Shown here one piece after another: positions 1 through 11,500 of a stretch of DNA of 64,000 bases. The position numbers and the translations under genes are program-made. Numbering within the stretch: the stretch's first letter is position 1; each line of letters starts with the position of its first letter. Source of the stretch: Pyropia yezoensis (taxonomy: Eukaryota; Rhodophyta; Bangiophyceae; Bangiales; Bangiaceae); the NCBI GenBank assembly GCA_009829735.1, contig CM020618.1, positions 18,089,346 through 18,153,345 on the forward strand. The letters are read 5' to 3'. The notes below the pieces were generated by a model. That model had not been told where the DNA came from, made no database searches, and saw only the letters and a program-made list of their open reading frames with translations.

Positions 1-36
1 GCACAAGTGATTTTCCCCTCACGACACAAAGACGGC

Positions 37-1803
37 TTACGGATCGACCTCGGCTGCCGCCTCGACCGCCTCGACCGCACGCTTGTCTTGTCGCTTGGCG
101 AGCACAACGCCAACGCCAATCGTGCGGCCCTCGTCGCGGATCATAAACCGACCAAGCGACGGGAAGGTCTTGTACGGCTCGATACAGATGGGTGCCGCAA
201 GGGATAGCCGCGCAATTACGGTCATGCCTGGCTTGGCAAACCGCGGGTTCTTCTTCACCTTGTCCCCCTTCTTGTCCAACTCGAACAGCAGCCGCTCGAT
301 GGTGCACTCCTCCACCGCCGCGTGGCAATGCAGCACCGCTGAGTATCCAGCCACAATAATGCTCTTGTGCTCCAAGATCATCAGGCGCGCATCGAACACA
401 CGGCAGCCAGCAATTAGGCCCGTGCCTGGGGAACACAACACGAAACCAGGCCGCACGTCGTCCTCTTCAACGCCCTTGATGCGCAGCCGCACGTTGTCGC
501 CAGGCTCCGCGACAGCGGCCTCAGAGCCCTCCAGCTGCACGTCGTCGACCATCACCTCGGTATTGTTGGGCATGAGGATCAGCTTGTCATTAGGGCGGAT
601 CACACCGGCCTCCAACTTGCCCAGGACCACCGTGCCCATCTCCTTGTACCGCTCAAACACGGGCAGAACGACTGGAGCCTCGATGAGACGTTCTGGGGCC
701 TTCAGCTTCTCCAGAATATCCAACAGCGGCTCGCCCTTATACCAGGGGCACGCCTCGGGAGACACCCGGTCGCGCACGTTGGCGCCAGTCAGGCCAGACA
801 CGGGGAGCCAAGTGAGATCCCCCGCCTTCCATCCAATCTGACGTAGGAACGGCCACAGCTTGGTGTAAACCTCGTCAAAGCGGTCCTTGGACCAGGACAC
901 ACCATCCTCCTCCATAATCGTTGGGTCGTCCATCTTATTGACGAGGATGATCAGTTGCCGCACGCCCGTCGTCTTGGCCAGCATGGCATGCTCACGGGTC
1001 TGCCCACCACGATCGAATCCTGTCTCAAACTCGCCCTTCCGGGCCGAGATGACCAGAAGGCCCACGTCTGCTTGTGAGGCACCCCCAATCATGTGCGGTA
1101 CGAAGTTCTTATGCCCAGGCGCATCTAGAATGGTGAAGCGCCGGGTGGCAGTCGTGAAGGACGCCCGTCCACACTCTTCTGTCTTGCCCTTGGCCCGCTC
1201 CTGGTCGGTGGTATCCAGGGCCCACGCATACTTCCAGCTCTCACGGTTCTGGGCCTTGGCCTCCCGCTCAAATTTCTCCATCGTCCGCTCGTCCACGTTG
1301 CCCGTCAGGTACAAGATATGCCCAGAGATGGTGCTCTTCCCAGCGTCAACGTGGCCAATAAACACCAAGTTGGCGTGTTTCTTGCCGTCGCCCATGGGCC
1401 CGTCCAGAGAGCTGGATCCGGCATCCCCACCGGCGTCAACGTCGCCAGCACCATCTTCCGCTGCCTGCTTGCCGGGCTCGCCCCCACCAGCAGTCTCAGA
1501 GGCTACAGCCGAAGGGGCGGGCTCCTTTACAGCAGTGGGCGGCGAAGACGACGACGAACCCTCACCCGATGGGTTGGGAGCAGCGCTGCTGGAGGCCGGC
1601 TGGGCAGCATCGCCTCCAGCATTGCTTGCCGAAGACTCAGCAACTGCCGACCTCGGCGCCGCCGTCACCTTCATGGCTCCAATCCCCGCCGTTGCAGCCT
1701 GGAAGGCGGCGGTGGCGTCGCTGGCTTTGGCAGCATCCGCCCCCGGCGTTGGCGGCACGGCCCATGATGGAACAAACTCAGCAGCATTGGGGTTGAACGA
1801 CAT
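37..1803 (-). CDS. eRF3: Eukaryotic peptide chain release factor GTP-binding subunit eRF3 (Sup35/GSPT family)
   Basis: Translation termination GTPase that works with eRF1 in the cytosol. Read from the ATG at 1803 the protein has 588 residues. Residues 2-14 (SFNPNAAEFVPSW) match the PAM2 motif by which eRF3 binds poly(A)-binding protein, and this fixes the start; the frame is open for 44 more codons upstream, but those residues do not look like eRF3. A low-complexity linker runs to about residue 140. The GTPase domain follows, with GHVDAGKST (150-158), DAPGH (227-231) and NKMD (289-292), then the two beta-barrel domains ending near FMIRDEGRTIGVGVV. The ATG lies in GCCACCATGT, a good initiation context. 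No intron is seen. Similarity to eRF3 over the GTPase and barrels is clear; HBS1 or EF-1alpha are less likely because of the PAM2 motif and the GEFETGFDRGGQTREHA signature. Confidence 0.95.
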   Translation of the reverse strand: MSFNPNAAEFVPSWAVPPTPGADAAKASDATAAFQAATAGIGAMKVTAAPRSAVAESSASNAGGDAAQPASSSAAPNPSGEGSSSSSPPTAVKEPAPSAVASETAGGGEPGKQAAEDGAGDVDAGGDAGSSSLDGPMGDGKKHANLVFIGHVDAGKSTISGHILYLTGNVDERTMEKFEREAKAQNRESWKYAWALDTTDQERAKGKTEECGRASFTTATRRFTILDAPGHKNFVPHMIGGASQADVGLLVISARKGEFETGFDRGGQTREHAMLAKTTGVRQLIILVNKMDDPTIMEEDGVSWSKDRFDEVYTKLWPFLRQIGWKAGDLTWLPVSGLTGANVRDRVSPEACPWYKGEPLLDILEKLKAPERLIEAPVVLPVFERYKEMGTVVLGKLEAGVIRPNDKLILMPNNTEVMVDDVQLEGSEAAVAEPGDNVRLRIKGVEEDDVRPGFVLCSPGTGLIAGCRVFDARLMILEHKSIIVAGYSAVLHCHAAVEECTIERLLFELDKKGDKVKKNPRFAKPGMTVIARLSLAAPICIEPYKTFPSLGRFMIRDEGRTIGVGVVLAKRQDKRAVEAVEAAAEVDP

Positions 1804-2519
1804 GGTGGCGACCAAAACGGCAACGACAGAGGAGGACGCCGACACAGACCCGCGTGCGTACCAGTGACGCACCAGCTGGAAGAGCGTCCACCAGTGGAGG
1901 CCACAGACGCTGTCTCCCGGTCCACGAGCAGGCACCCCAGCGTCAGAGAAGCAGTAAAGGTCAGCCGGAACAGAAGTGGAAGCAGGATCAAGACTGCAAC
2001 AGATACCCCCGGCACCACAGGGCGGGGCGCGTCCAAGCCCCTACACAGGCAGGGCGCCACCACAGGCGCAGACCGTGACGCGGCCTTCAGAGCGATGCGT
2101 CTATCGTCGTTGCATGAGTCGTGGCGGCCAACAAACGTCGTCGACCGTATTTAGTCTGAGGAAATACAAGAGAAACTTTGTCAGGGGAGTGCATTCCGTG
2201 TGATTGGGAGAAGACTTAGTCAACAGTTGCCAACACGGATGGGAGGATGAAACCGTCTCGTAAGTGGCCATGTCAGAGCATCATCGCGCATTGTTTTGCA
2301 TTCGCAAGCAATTGATGCTCACCACCCTCTTGCGGAGGTAAACTGCCAGCGCGGAACAGCGAGGTGCAGCTGTAGCCGGCTACCCATCGACTGGCGCTTC
2401 CACTAGCCGCCACCTGCCTTGTTCCTCCCCCCCCTGACGCCCAACTTTTCCGCACCGACACGTACCCATCTGAGCCGCCGACCCCGCGGGCGCTCTTCCC
2501 CATCCCTGGCGGAAAGCCC
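1804..2519. promoter_or_regulatory. Divergent intergenic promoter region between eRF3 and the SDHAF1-like gene
   Basis: About 0.7 kb separates two genes transcribed away from each other, so both promoters should lie here. The stretch 2140-2230 is clearly less GC-rich than its surroundings (TATTTAGTCTGAGGAAATAC and following bases). No canonical TATA box or other motif can be assigned with confidence, and no RNA gene is visible. Confidence 0.4.
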
Positions 2520-3002
2520 ATGGCGATGCGTGCCACTGCCGGCGGCCGCCCACCAACCCTCTCTGGCGTCCAGCGGCAAGTGCTGTCGCTGTACCGCTCG
2601 CTGCTGCGCACGGCGCGGCGGCTAGACGGAAATCCTGCCCCTTCCACTGGTGGCGGTGCTGCTCTGGAAGCGCCTTCTGCACCGGCCCCCTCTATGGCAG
2701 TGGCGTCTGCGTCGTCAGCGGCGGCGTCGTCGGCGGCGGCGGCGTCGGCGACGGCGGCGGCGGGTGTGTCCCCCACCAGCGCCCGGGCACTGGCTGGGCG
2801 CGTGACAGCTGAGTTCCGGGCCTCCGCGGCGAGCGTCGGCCGTCGCGACTATGAGGTGATTGAGTACTTGCTGCGGCAGGGCCACAAGCGGTTGGAGCTG
2901 CTGCAGGGCCGTGGCGTGACGGGTGTGTCCACGGTGGTGGTCGGGGGGCGGCGGCGCCGTCGACGGGGGGGTGGCGGGGGTGTCCAAGCAGGAGGGGGTT
3001 GA
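2520..3002 (+). CDS. SDHAF1-like LYR-motif protein (succinate dehydrogenase assembly factor 1)
   Basis: Predicted mitochondrial assembly factor for the iron-sulphur subunit of succinate dehydrogenase (complex II). The 160-residue protein begins with a Complex1_LYR segment: residues 14-33 read LSGVQRQVLSLYRSLLRTAR and include the LYR tripeptide. The second half of the family signature lies around residues 98-135 (EFRASAASV, RDYEVIEYLLRQGHKRLELL), matching the IEYLLRRG block typical of SDHAF1. Between the halves is an alanine/serine insert of about 55 residues that usual family members (about 80-120 residues) lack. The C-terminus is a basic R/G tail. The second ATG, six bases downstream, could also serve as start. 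Other LYRM proteins are possible, but the xxEYLLRxG block favours SDHAF1. Confidence 0.75.
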   Translation: MAMRATAGGRPPTLSGVQRQVLSLYRSLLRTARRLDGNPAPSTGGGAALEAPSAPAPSMAVASASSAAASSAAAASATAAAGVSPTSARALAGRVTAEFRASAASVGRRDYEVIEYLLRQGHKRLELLQGRGVTGVSTVVVGGRRRRRRGGGGGVQAGGG

Positions 3003-4322
3003 GAGGTGAGGGGCTTTGAGCCCCAACGGTTGGCAGGTCAGCTGCATCCCCTTGTTTGAGCGTTCAACGGTGACTGTCTGGCGTGCGCCGTCTTTAGAGG
3101 GCGTGCAGAGCGGCGGCGGCTGCCAGCGGCGGCCGCTTTGTTGTTCCTCCCTGTTCTGCTACACAGTCGGCCCGTGGGGTTATCGTGTTAGCGCTGGCGA
3201 CCGCTGCTGTGCCGACCTGGTCGGCTCTGTCGACGCTGGGTTTTTCACGGGCGCTGGCGCCCCGGGGGGGCTCGCCGGTGATTGGCATCCTGTTGTCCAT
3301 GGTCAACCCCTTTGCCCAAGGAGAGCGGGCGTGGTGACCTGATGAAGAACTGGCTCCCGAGAGATGTCCCCACCCACGGAACACGTCCGGAGCACGTCTG
3401 GTTGACTTCGTGAGCGCCTGCGGAGGACAGGTGGGATGGGAGAGGGGAGGCGGCCATGCGCCTGTCCTCTGCGCTGGGCGTCTGCGTTCTAGTGGCGCTG
3501 TCTCTTGCTGATACGGAGGACCGGGAGACAACGAGGACGCGTCTGACGACTCGATCGATCGGAGGCTGGACCTCCGTCCCCGCCAGACTGGCTACGGGTG
3601 CCGGAACGTCGAAAGAACAATAGGGAAGCCCCTCCGAACGCCCGGACTGTTCGGGTTGTCGTCATCGGGCGGCGCCCCCATCTCCCTATCCCCCCCCTCC
3701 AACAGCGCACCACCGACGCCCATCGGCCCGCCAACCTCATGCTTGGCTCCCAGTTCATATTGGACACAGGAGGACGCCAGCCCTCATCCGTCGTCCCGGA
3801 GGGGGGGGGGCAAGACTGGGCGCGGCGAGAGTGGACTTGGGCGGCAAGGTGTGGAGCAGTTAATCGCGGGGATGACGGCGCGCACGGCGGCAACGAGCGC
3901 CTTGACGGCCGCGACACCCGCCGCTGCCCCGCGTCTCTGAGGTCCCCGGTGCGTCACCTTGATCGCCACAAGAGGGGCCGGTCTCGCACAGGGGTGCGCG
4001 TCGACCGTCCGCCCGTGCGGGCGGCGGGCCGTTCGTCGCTAGTGGGCTGCGGGCCCGCCCGGTGCCTGTTGCCGCTATGTATGTACGTACCGCCTGCCAG
4101 GTCGCAAACGCCACCCTCCATTCCGGGACACCTTCCCTCGGGTCGGCCACACTTCTTCCTTCCTCAACACAACCTCGCCATGCCCCAGTCGCCACCGGCG
4201 GCGATATGGGTCGTCTCCCGCGACTGCCGCGGAAGAAGCCGGGGAGGGTGCCCTCCGAGGCGGCCCGAGCCAGCGGCCGCCGCGGCGCACCGCGCGGGCG
4301 CCCGCCCTGCCGCCGCCGCCGC

Positions 4323-4365
<43 letters not shown>

Positions 4366-4671
4366 GCCACCGCCACCGCCGTCGCCGTCGTCGTCGTTGC
4401 CGACGCCGCGGCCCCGCCGCTACCGCTGCCGTCGCCATTGGCAGGTCCACACCGCAGCGGCGGGGCGCCAGCACGACCCCCAAGGGGTGGGGGGGGCGCG
4501 CAAGAGGGAATAGAAAACAAGAACAGAAGAATATAAACAGGGCGGCGCTCGCACAAAGTAGAGCAGAGGCCAGGAAAGGCGGCCTCGCCCCCCCCACCCC
4601 CTTCCCTCCCCTCCCCCTCAACTCCCACCTCTTCCTGCACGACCCAACGTAATCACGGCTCGCGGCGTTGC
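3003..4671. other. Intergenic region with GCC-triplet repeats; no gene recognised
   Basis: This 1.7-kb stretch has long open frames on both strands, but they show only low-complexity Arg/Ala/Pro composition. A GCC/GCCACC triplet tract lies at about 4300-4385. An A/T-rich patch with TATAAACAGGG lies at about 4533-4543 on the plus strand. I see nothing else that can be supported. Confidence 0.4.
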
Positions 4672-6354
4672 CTACCCCCCCCCCGCGGACCCCCCCCCCC
4701 GCCCCCCCGCCGCCACCCGGGCGGTCACGTACATAACGTTGCTCGCCCCCCCCCCCCAGCGCCCGTAGTCGGCGCGATCCCCCCCAAGGCGGTCCACCCG
4801 CTCTACCGCCCAGCCGGTACGGCCGACCGCCGACCGCACGTCTGGGGTGCCCCACGCAAAAAACGCGGCCAGGTCCACCCGCCGGGTGCCGCCGTCGCCG
4901 CCGCCCGCCGCGACGAGCGCGTCAAAGGTGGCGACCGCGCGGGCCCGACGGGCGGCACGGGCGTCAGCGTCGCCGCTCAACGGGCCGACCGTCGACGCCA
5001 GCAGCACCCCCCCCCCGCGGGCGCACAGACGGCGAGCGGTGCGGAGGGTGGCGGCGACGACCGCCTCGCCACCCAGGTAGTAGAGGACGCCCTCGGCCAA
5101 AAAGATGGCGGGGGCGTCAGGGTCATAGCCGGCGAGCAGCAGCGCCGCCTCCCACCCGGGGGCGCCCACGTCGGCGGCGACCGGCACCACCCGGCCTGGC
5201 GGCGGGGCCACCCCCCCCGCCGTCAGGCCCGCCGCTTTGGCCGCGTGCACCTCGGCTGCGTCCACCTCATAGACGGTCGACGCGGCAAGGTCGGGCAGCC
5301 GCCACGAGCGGGTGTCCATGCCCGACCCGAGGAGCACCACCTGGCCGCACGGGAGGGCGGCGGTGAGGGCATCGTCAAAGTAGCGGGTGCGGATTGCGAT
5401 GCGCGCCGCCGGGGTGGGGGGGGGAGGGAATGTCGACAGCGCCAGGGAGGTCGTCAGCGCCGCCGAAACGGGGTCGGTGAACAGAGGGGCGGCGGCGGTG
5501 TGCTCCAGTGACCGGTGTGCCGCACAGACGGCAGCGGAAAAGGTCAACAACGACGGCGGGGGGAGGGGGGGGGCACTCGTTGCCTCAACGGCGGTGACGG
5601 CCAGCGCGGGCGCCTCGGCTGGCACCCCGGACACGTCACCCAGGCCGGCCGCACCACCAGTACTGGCGGCAGCGGCGGTGCCCGACGGTGGCCCATCCAC
5701 GCCCTCTTCCATCCCCGAGCAGCTGCCGCTATCGCCTTCAACGTCCGACAAGTCGACAGCCGGTAAGAAAGAGACGGGTGGGTCCGCAGTGGGCTCGTCC
5801 GCAGTGGGCTCGGCCGCCACGGGCTCGACAACCGCGGTCTCGACAACCACGGTCCCGGCTACCGGGGCCTCGGGTACAGTAGGCTCGGCCGCCGCGGGCT
5901 CGGCCGCCGCGGGCTCGAAAACCGCGGGCTCGACAACAACGGACTCGGCCGCCGCGGGCTCGGCAACCGGGGCCGCAGATACAGCAGGCTCGGTCGCCGC
6001 GGGCTCGGCCTCCGCGGGTGTGGTGGCGGCAGCCTCAGCTGCGGTGGGCTCAACAACGATACGATCCGCAGCGGCCGTGGCGGCCTCAGCGACGACAGGC
6101 CCGACCGGACGGCGCCCCCTACCCGCGGACGCCACCGCTGGCGGAAACAGCCCCCGCCCCGCGGCCCGCGCGCCACCCCCTTCCCCTCCCCCCCGTGACC
6201 GGCCCGGCGAGCGCCCGCGACTCCGGGAGCGGGCCGCCTTGGCCGCCGCCGCCGCACGGCCGGCCTTAGCCGCCGGTGACGCAGACGTGGCCGTCGCCGC
6301 CGCCGCCGCCGCCGACCGCGCGGCGGTCGACGCGGACTCGGCGGCCGCGGCGGC

Positions 6355-6401
<47 letters not shown>

Positions 6402-6654
6402 GCGTGCCGTCGGCGCACGCGTCGGCCGCATCACCGACAGTGGGCGCCGCGCCGTCGGCGGCGGCGGCGACGACATCGTCGGCGGGCCCCCCTGCGGCCA
6501 AGGGCGCCCCGCCGGGCGCCTCCTGCTGCGGGGGCGCCCATGGCGGCCGCCCCTGACCGTCGACTGTCTCTGGCGGCAGTCCCCCCTCGCCATCCTGCTC
6601 CCGGGCGTCGTCGCCTCGCAAGCTCAGCCGCCGGAGGAGGCGGCCAAAGAGCAT
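4672..6654 (-). CDS. LCM/TIGR00027-type SAM-dependent methyltransferase with long repetitive N-terminal half
   Basis: Predicted class I SAM-dependent methyltransferase of the leucine carboxyl methyltransferase superfamily; the substrate is unknown. Of the 660 residues from the ATG at 6654, the catalytic domain is roughly residues 385-650. LGSGMDTRSWRLPDL near residue 441 is the glycine-rich SAM loop, followed by VYEVDAAEV, the acidic residue that binds the ribose, and EGVLYYL near 521. This order is typical of the TIGR00027/PPM1 fold. The first 385 residues are low complexity. They include an Ala run from GCC/GGC triplets (6360-6400), an R/S/G block, and imperfect V-x-E-P-A-A-A-E-P repeats at about 5780-6060. 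The start is uncertain because the frame is open upstream to 7191; the chosen ATG begins MLFGRLLRRLSLR, which could be an organelle-targeting peptide. The domain call is firm, the exact role is not. Confidence 0.75.
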
Positions 6655-7221
6655 GGCGGCGAGGGGGAAAGGGGAGGGGAGGGGGGCGGGGGGGGGGGGG
6701 GGGGGGGCGGTGGGGCGCAGTAGCAGGAGGGGGAAAGAAGCAGGAGGAGGTAAAGTCGCGGCGGCCACGCCGGGTGAGGGAAGGAGAGCCTGTCGGCCAA
6801 GGCGGCGCCGACGCGGAGGGACCCGGAGGCACCGCGACGCTCGCGCGGGGCCGGCGGATCGGCGCGTGCACGTCGGAATGCACCCAGGGGATGAGCCCCC
6901 AATCCCCAGGAATGAGAGCAGGCCCTCTGCAAGGGTGGCGGCGCTGCTCCCGCATGCATGCGGGCGCGTCCAGGAAGGCGCGCCGGCCGCCTGCAGCTCT
7001 GTGACCTGTGACCAGGCCGACCAATCGGGAAGGGTGATCTTGTGGCCTACACCCACACGTTTTTCCGTCCAAAATCCCAAGATATTGAGACTTCTTCGCC
7101 GGCATTTTCCGACCAACAAAGTACTGTACATACAAAAGGGAAAGAGAGGATTTTGAACGACTCTTGGCGGCCCCTGGACCCGACGACTCACCGGCAGTGG
7201 CCGGAGTCAGCCCGCACCTCG
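6655..7221. other. Upstream region of the methyltransferase gene, up to the transposon end
   Basis: It holds a G-rich run (about 6684-6710) just upstream of the methyltransferase start and a more balanced stretch at 7030-7160 that includes GTACTGTACATACAAAAGGG. No gene is recognised. The boundary with the mobile element is set at 7222 by the terminal inverted repeat. Confidence 0.4.
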
Positions 7222-7245
7222 ATCGTCAGCTCCCGCTGAAAGCCC
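7222..7245 (+). repeat. Left terminal inverted repeat of the transposon
   Basis: The 24 bases here are the exact reverse complement of 17913-17936. The matching block begins ATCGTCAGCTCCCGCTGAAA and ends with GCCC. Beyond it the two ends are only loosely similar (clusters of TCGA motifs). Confidence 0.75.
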
Positions 7246-7392
7246 ATCGAAGCCCGTCGAGTCCCATCGACCCATCGAGAGCCGCCTTCGATGGGCGTTT
7301 CCAGCACGTCCAGAGTCCCATCGAAAGCGCGCTTTCGACGGGACCCTTGACGGGGCGCCGCCCAACAGCGCTCTGAATGTTCGATGGGCTTT
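7241..7392. repeat. Left subterminal repeat cluster (CCCATCGA family)
   Basis: At least eight copies of an 8-base motif, CCCATCGA or CCCGTCGA, occur here. Direct copies lie near 7243, 7252, 7262, 7271 and 7317, and inverted copies (TCGATGGG, TCGACGGG) near 7288, 7335 and 7381. Clustered motifs in both orientations inside a terminal repeat are typical of CACTA-type transposase-binding regions. Confidence 0.6.
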
Positions 7393-7732
7393 CTCTCGCG
7401 TTTGTGAACACTGTCTCAAGACACCTCCACAACTGCGAGACAGCACCAACTGTGGCCCCTCTCATTGGATCGGCACCAGCTGTCAGAAGCGGGCCGTCGA
7501 CCGATCGACTTCAGCGTGGCGTCGCAGCAAGCTCGCGGGGAAAGCAGGCACAGTGGTCGGACGCGCCTTTCCCCGCCCAGGTGAAGGCAGCCGCCTCCCG
7601 AAAAATGCGCAGCCCCCCGTCCCACCTCGCCGACAACCGCTCAACGACCGCGGTTGCAACCGTCTCCACGGATCCAATGTCCCCGCCCCGGCTTCCACTT
7701 CCCCAGCCACTGTCGCTTCGGACGCCCCAATG

Positions 7733-8180
7733 CCCGCCCCCCCCGCCGGGGCCCGCCACCGTCGCCGACACAATCGCCGCTGCCGTGGCGGTGTCGGCAG
7801 CCGCGGCTGTAGCGGCGTCCGCCGACCTGGCGGCTGCGGCGGCGACGGCGGCTCCGTCCCCGCCTTTGGGGCACGAGCACAAGCTGCTGCAGCCGCCCCT
7901 CCCGCCGGGGCCCGCCACCGTCGCCAACACAATCGCCGCGGCCGTGGCGGTGTCGGCCGCTGCGGCTGTAGCGGCGTCCGCCGACCTGGCGGCTGCGGCC
8001 GCGACGGCGGCTCCGTCCCCGCCTTTGGGGCACGAGCACAAGCTGCTGCAGCCGCCCCCCCCGCCGGGGCTCGCCACCGTCGCCGACACAATCGCCTCGG
8101 CCGTGGCGGTGTCGGCAGCTGCGGCTGTGCCGGCGTCCGCCGACCTCGCGGCGGCGGCCGCTGTGGCGACGGCAGCACCT
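7733..8180. repeat. 159-bp tandem repeat, nearly three units
   Basis: Two full units and one partial unit recur with a period of exactly 159 bases; the anchor GGGGCYCGCCACCGTCGCC starts at 7748, 7907 and 8066. The period is 53 codons, so every frame stays open on both strands. It lies in the 3-prime flank of the transposase gene inside the mobile element. The plus frame from 7377 reads through the array as an Ala-rich protein (7377-8252), but nothing shows it is expressed. Confidence 0.8.
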
Positions 8181-8510
8181 ACACCGGTCGGTACCGCGAT
8201 TTTTTCCATGTACTGTGTGCAGGAACCGAGGGCTACATGCTGGAGGGCGTGAGTGCACGTGTCTATGCGTCGCGCGCCAAGGACGGGCCGACCTTGCTTG
8301 CCGAGTGCAACGGACGGCGATTTTCTGTCTTCATGTGGACGGGCGCATGCTGGGTATGACCTTATGTGCTGTCGTTGAGATGTTCTTCGTTAGCCCCGCC
8401 GTATTGTCCGCAACCACCTCTGCCCCCATAACTCTAGTTCTAGTTTTTTGGACAAGGCGTCAATGCGCAAGACGAAGACATAAACAGCAGTCAATGACAC
8501 ACCGCAAAGA

Positions 8511-11500
8511 TCACGACCCCCATGGATAAAATGCGTTGATGAAGAAGCGCATAGCGAGACGATCTTCCACAGGGTCACCCCACTGCGCAGGCTTTGCATC
8601 AAAGCCACGGCGACTGGCCAGGTCTGCAAAGTCTGGGACCACGTGAAGCACTCGTCGAATAGCAGACAAGGGCAATATTCTCAAGACAACGTCCGTTTCG
8701 CCGTCGTGTACGCTCCAGGCCAGCCGCGTGCACCCGCGGGAGACCAAGGGGCAGTTGGCTACGCCTGGGACGACCGCCATGTCTGCCACAACTGCGACGT
8801 CACCGTCAGGCTGCCGGACGATCGCACGAACCTCGGCCACCGACAGTGTCGAGGTGTCATCAGCCGAGGAGTACAGGACAAAGTCGTACCATGGATCACC
8901 TCGGAAAGAAGGGGACGCGTACAGCAGCTGCGTGAGCGTCGAGCCGCACTCAAACACAGCCTCGAACTGGACGCGAGTGCTGATACGCACCCGCGCGTCC
9001 ACAGGCAGCTCGAGGGCTGCCGCAAGACCCGCCAACCCTGGCCACTGGGCCATGGTTGACAAACGCACTCGACGCAGGTGATACGCAGGTGTCCGCAAAG
9101 CTGCGTCCTCGGCACGACAACCAGGCGGCCCTCGCGCACGAGGTTGATCACCGGGAGCCACGTCGGTCGCACCATCCGTCCCACCTCCACCGAGCGCGTC
9201 ATCAGGTAGGTCCTCGCCGTGAAGGATCCCGCCCCGTCACTGTCAGTGTCCTCATCCCCGGCAAGTTCCTCCAGACCAGCGAGGAGGCACTCGTCCTCTT
9301 CAGCATTGCGCCGCAGGATGATACGGGCGCCCTGCGCCTGCACAACAAGCTGGCGGGTGAAGCCCGCTATCGCCTTGTTAGTGCGCGCGTAGTAGGGCTT
9401 GTCGTCCTTGTGGAGACGCTCGTTGATACCCGCATTCCCATTGTTGATGTTTCCATGCATGCGTATGGCCTCCATGACGTGGCATAGCAGCTTGTGCACC
9501 TTCGTGGAGTTTTGAGCGCCTAGGATAGGTGTCAGGTACATGGTCACAAAGCGCTCCGCCCGGTCCGCGATGCACTTGCCGACGTCAAGGGTGAGGGGCA
9601 TGGGGGCGGTGGAGCATGTGTTCCCGGACATCTCCGCGTGCAACACCGCGAACTCCGCGAACATGACCGTGATGGCCTCGTCGATCGGCGTCTCCTTCCA
9701 CACAGCGTGATAGGCAGGCCAGTCATATTGGGCTGTGCCAGCCTGACCGGCCGGAACGTTGCTCTCCTCACCGTCATCCTCAGGATCATGCAGACCCAGA
9801 GCCGCGACACGTGCGGCTAGGTCAGGCACAGCGTCAGGGACGCCATCGCCGACGGGTAGAGATGCGTCCGCCCCAGAGCCAGTAGGTGCGGGGACCGGCA
9901 GAGCCCCGCGTGTACGCCAGACCCCGGCCACCAAGTAGGCCATGGTTGACACACCCTCCCGCTGATGCTTCCCCGTGAAAACGGACTGCGGCTCGTCGTG
10001 CTTGACCAAGTATCTTCAGAGAGTCATACATGCGTTCACGATGACGTAGGAGATGCAGGACAGTGCGGAAGGAAAACACGTTGAGCAAAACACCAAGAGC
10101 AGACGTAAGCCACACATGAGTGGGACAATGGAGGCACCACGCGGCGGCATCCGCAACCGCTCACAGTCCACACAGAGGCCACAATTTGCATATAGAGGGG
10201 GCCAAGAGGATGCTCATGCCCACCACTGCTCGCACGACCTTCACAACAACGTACCCTGGCGGTGTTTGGTAAGCTTTACTGCGGCGCCCGAGGTGCTGCA
10301 GACGCTCGTTGCAAATGCGGGGCGACGCGGCGTCCGTCCCTAAGAGGGGCGTGTCACCGTCGCAAAACTTGGGGAAGACCTCGACGAGCCACTGCACGAG
10401 CAGCCTGGTCGCGCCCAGGTCCAGCACCTGCGTCAAAATCCGAAGCAACCCGAAGCAGAGGGTAACAAAACGTCGCACACCGTCAGACTCACGGCTCCAC
10501 CATAGATTGTCTATGGAGGCGAATGCACAACACCCCGTTGCACACGCACACCAAAGGCAAGCCAACGTACGTGCAAGGCATCGAAGCCAATCATCTTGTA
10601 CAGCAAGTAGGGAGATGTGGAAAGATCTTCCATTGCGGCCAACGCCGGCACAAAGCCAGTCAAGCTGTCGGAGGCCTCAAGCGTCTCCTGTCTCGCACGC
10701 TGCCTACTGCTCTGACGGAGGCCATCAACCTCCAACTGGCGCTTAAGCGTCTCCACAACGTCGCGTTCGGCAGCGCTCAGCGCCTCGGATGACCCAGCGA
10801 CATCCACCAGTACGTCACACTGGGAGCACGGGCGCTGGCACTGGCCCGCCTTCAGGCACAACACAGCACGCTTTTCCGGTTGATCGCATACATAAAGCAA
10901 CACACAAGGAAAGGCCATCAGCTGCCGGCCGCCCACGCAGACCTCCACACCAAATCTGCTCGCTGCCATGGCCGTACGCATGCACACGTACAGGAAGCGC
11001 TGAAGGACTCCACAGCGGCGCAGTCGGGAGCGTTCCTTCGCCGCCGTCTCAACTAGGGTCCGCACAATTGGGATGTACGCGACGGTCATCCACTCGATAT
11101 CACCAGTCATGTCGTTGACAAGACGAACTCGAACCGGGTACAGTTTGTGAGCTGAGGAGGTGCGCCAGCGGTGAGCAAGAGAAAGGCAGTGAGGTCAGTG
11201 TACAAGGCAAGACAAGAAAACAGACGTGACGTCAGTTTCTGCACGTGGGATTGAGGACGAGCGCACCCTCACAAATCATTGAAGGCAGCTGAACGGTAAT
11301 CAACACGTGCCCTCGCACGATGAACGAAAGCGGCAACGTACCTCCAGACCACGAAAGCTGGCTGCTGTCACTATAGAGATGCAGCCCTAGCACAAAACTG
11401 GAGCCGCCGTGAGTGCCGACCACCTCTTTCTCACAGAGGCGGAACGCGTCACCGTCCATGGCAGACTGTCGTAGATTGGTGGGAGGTGCAGGGCCACCGT

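Noticed and set aside
3598-4655. Long open frames on both strands (200-330 codons)
   Set aside because: Composition is only Arg/Pro/Ala from GCC triplets; no family signature and all frames are open because the DNA is GC-rich.
7377-8252. 291-codon plus-strand frame over the 159-bp repeats
   Set aside because: The repeat unit is a multiple of three, so all frames are open; there is no start context or domain evidence.
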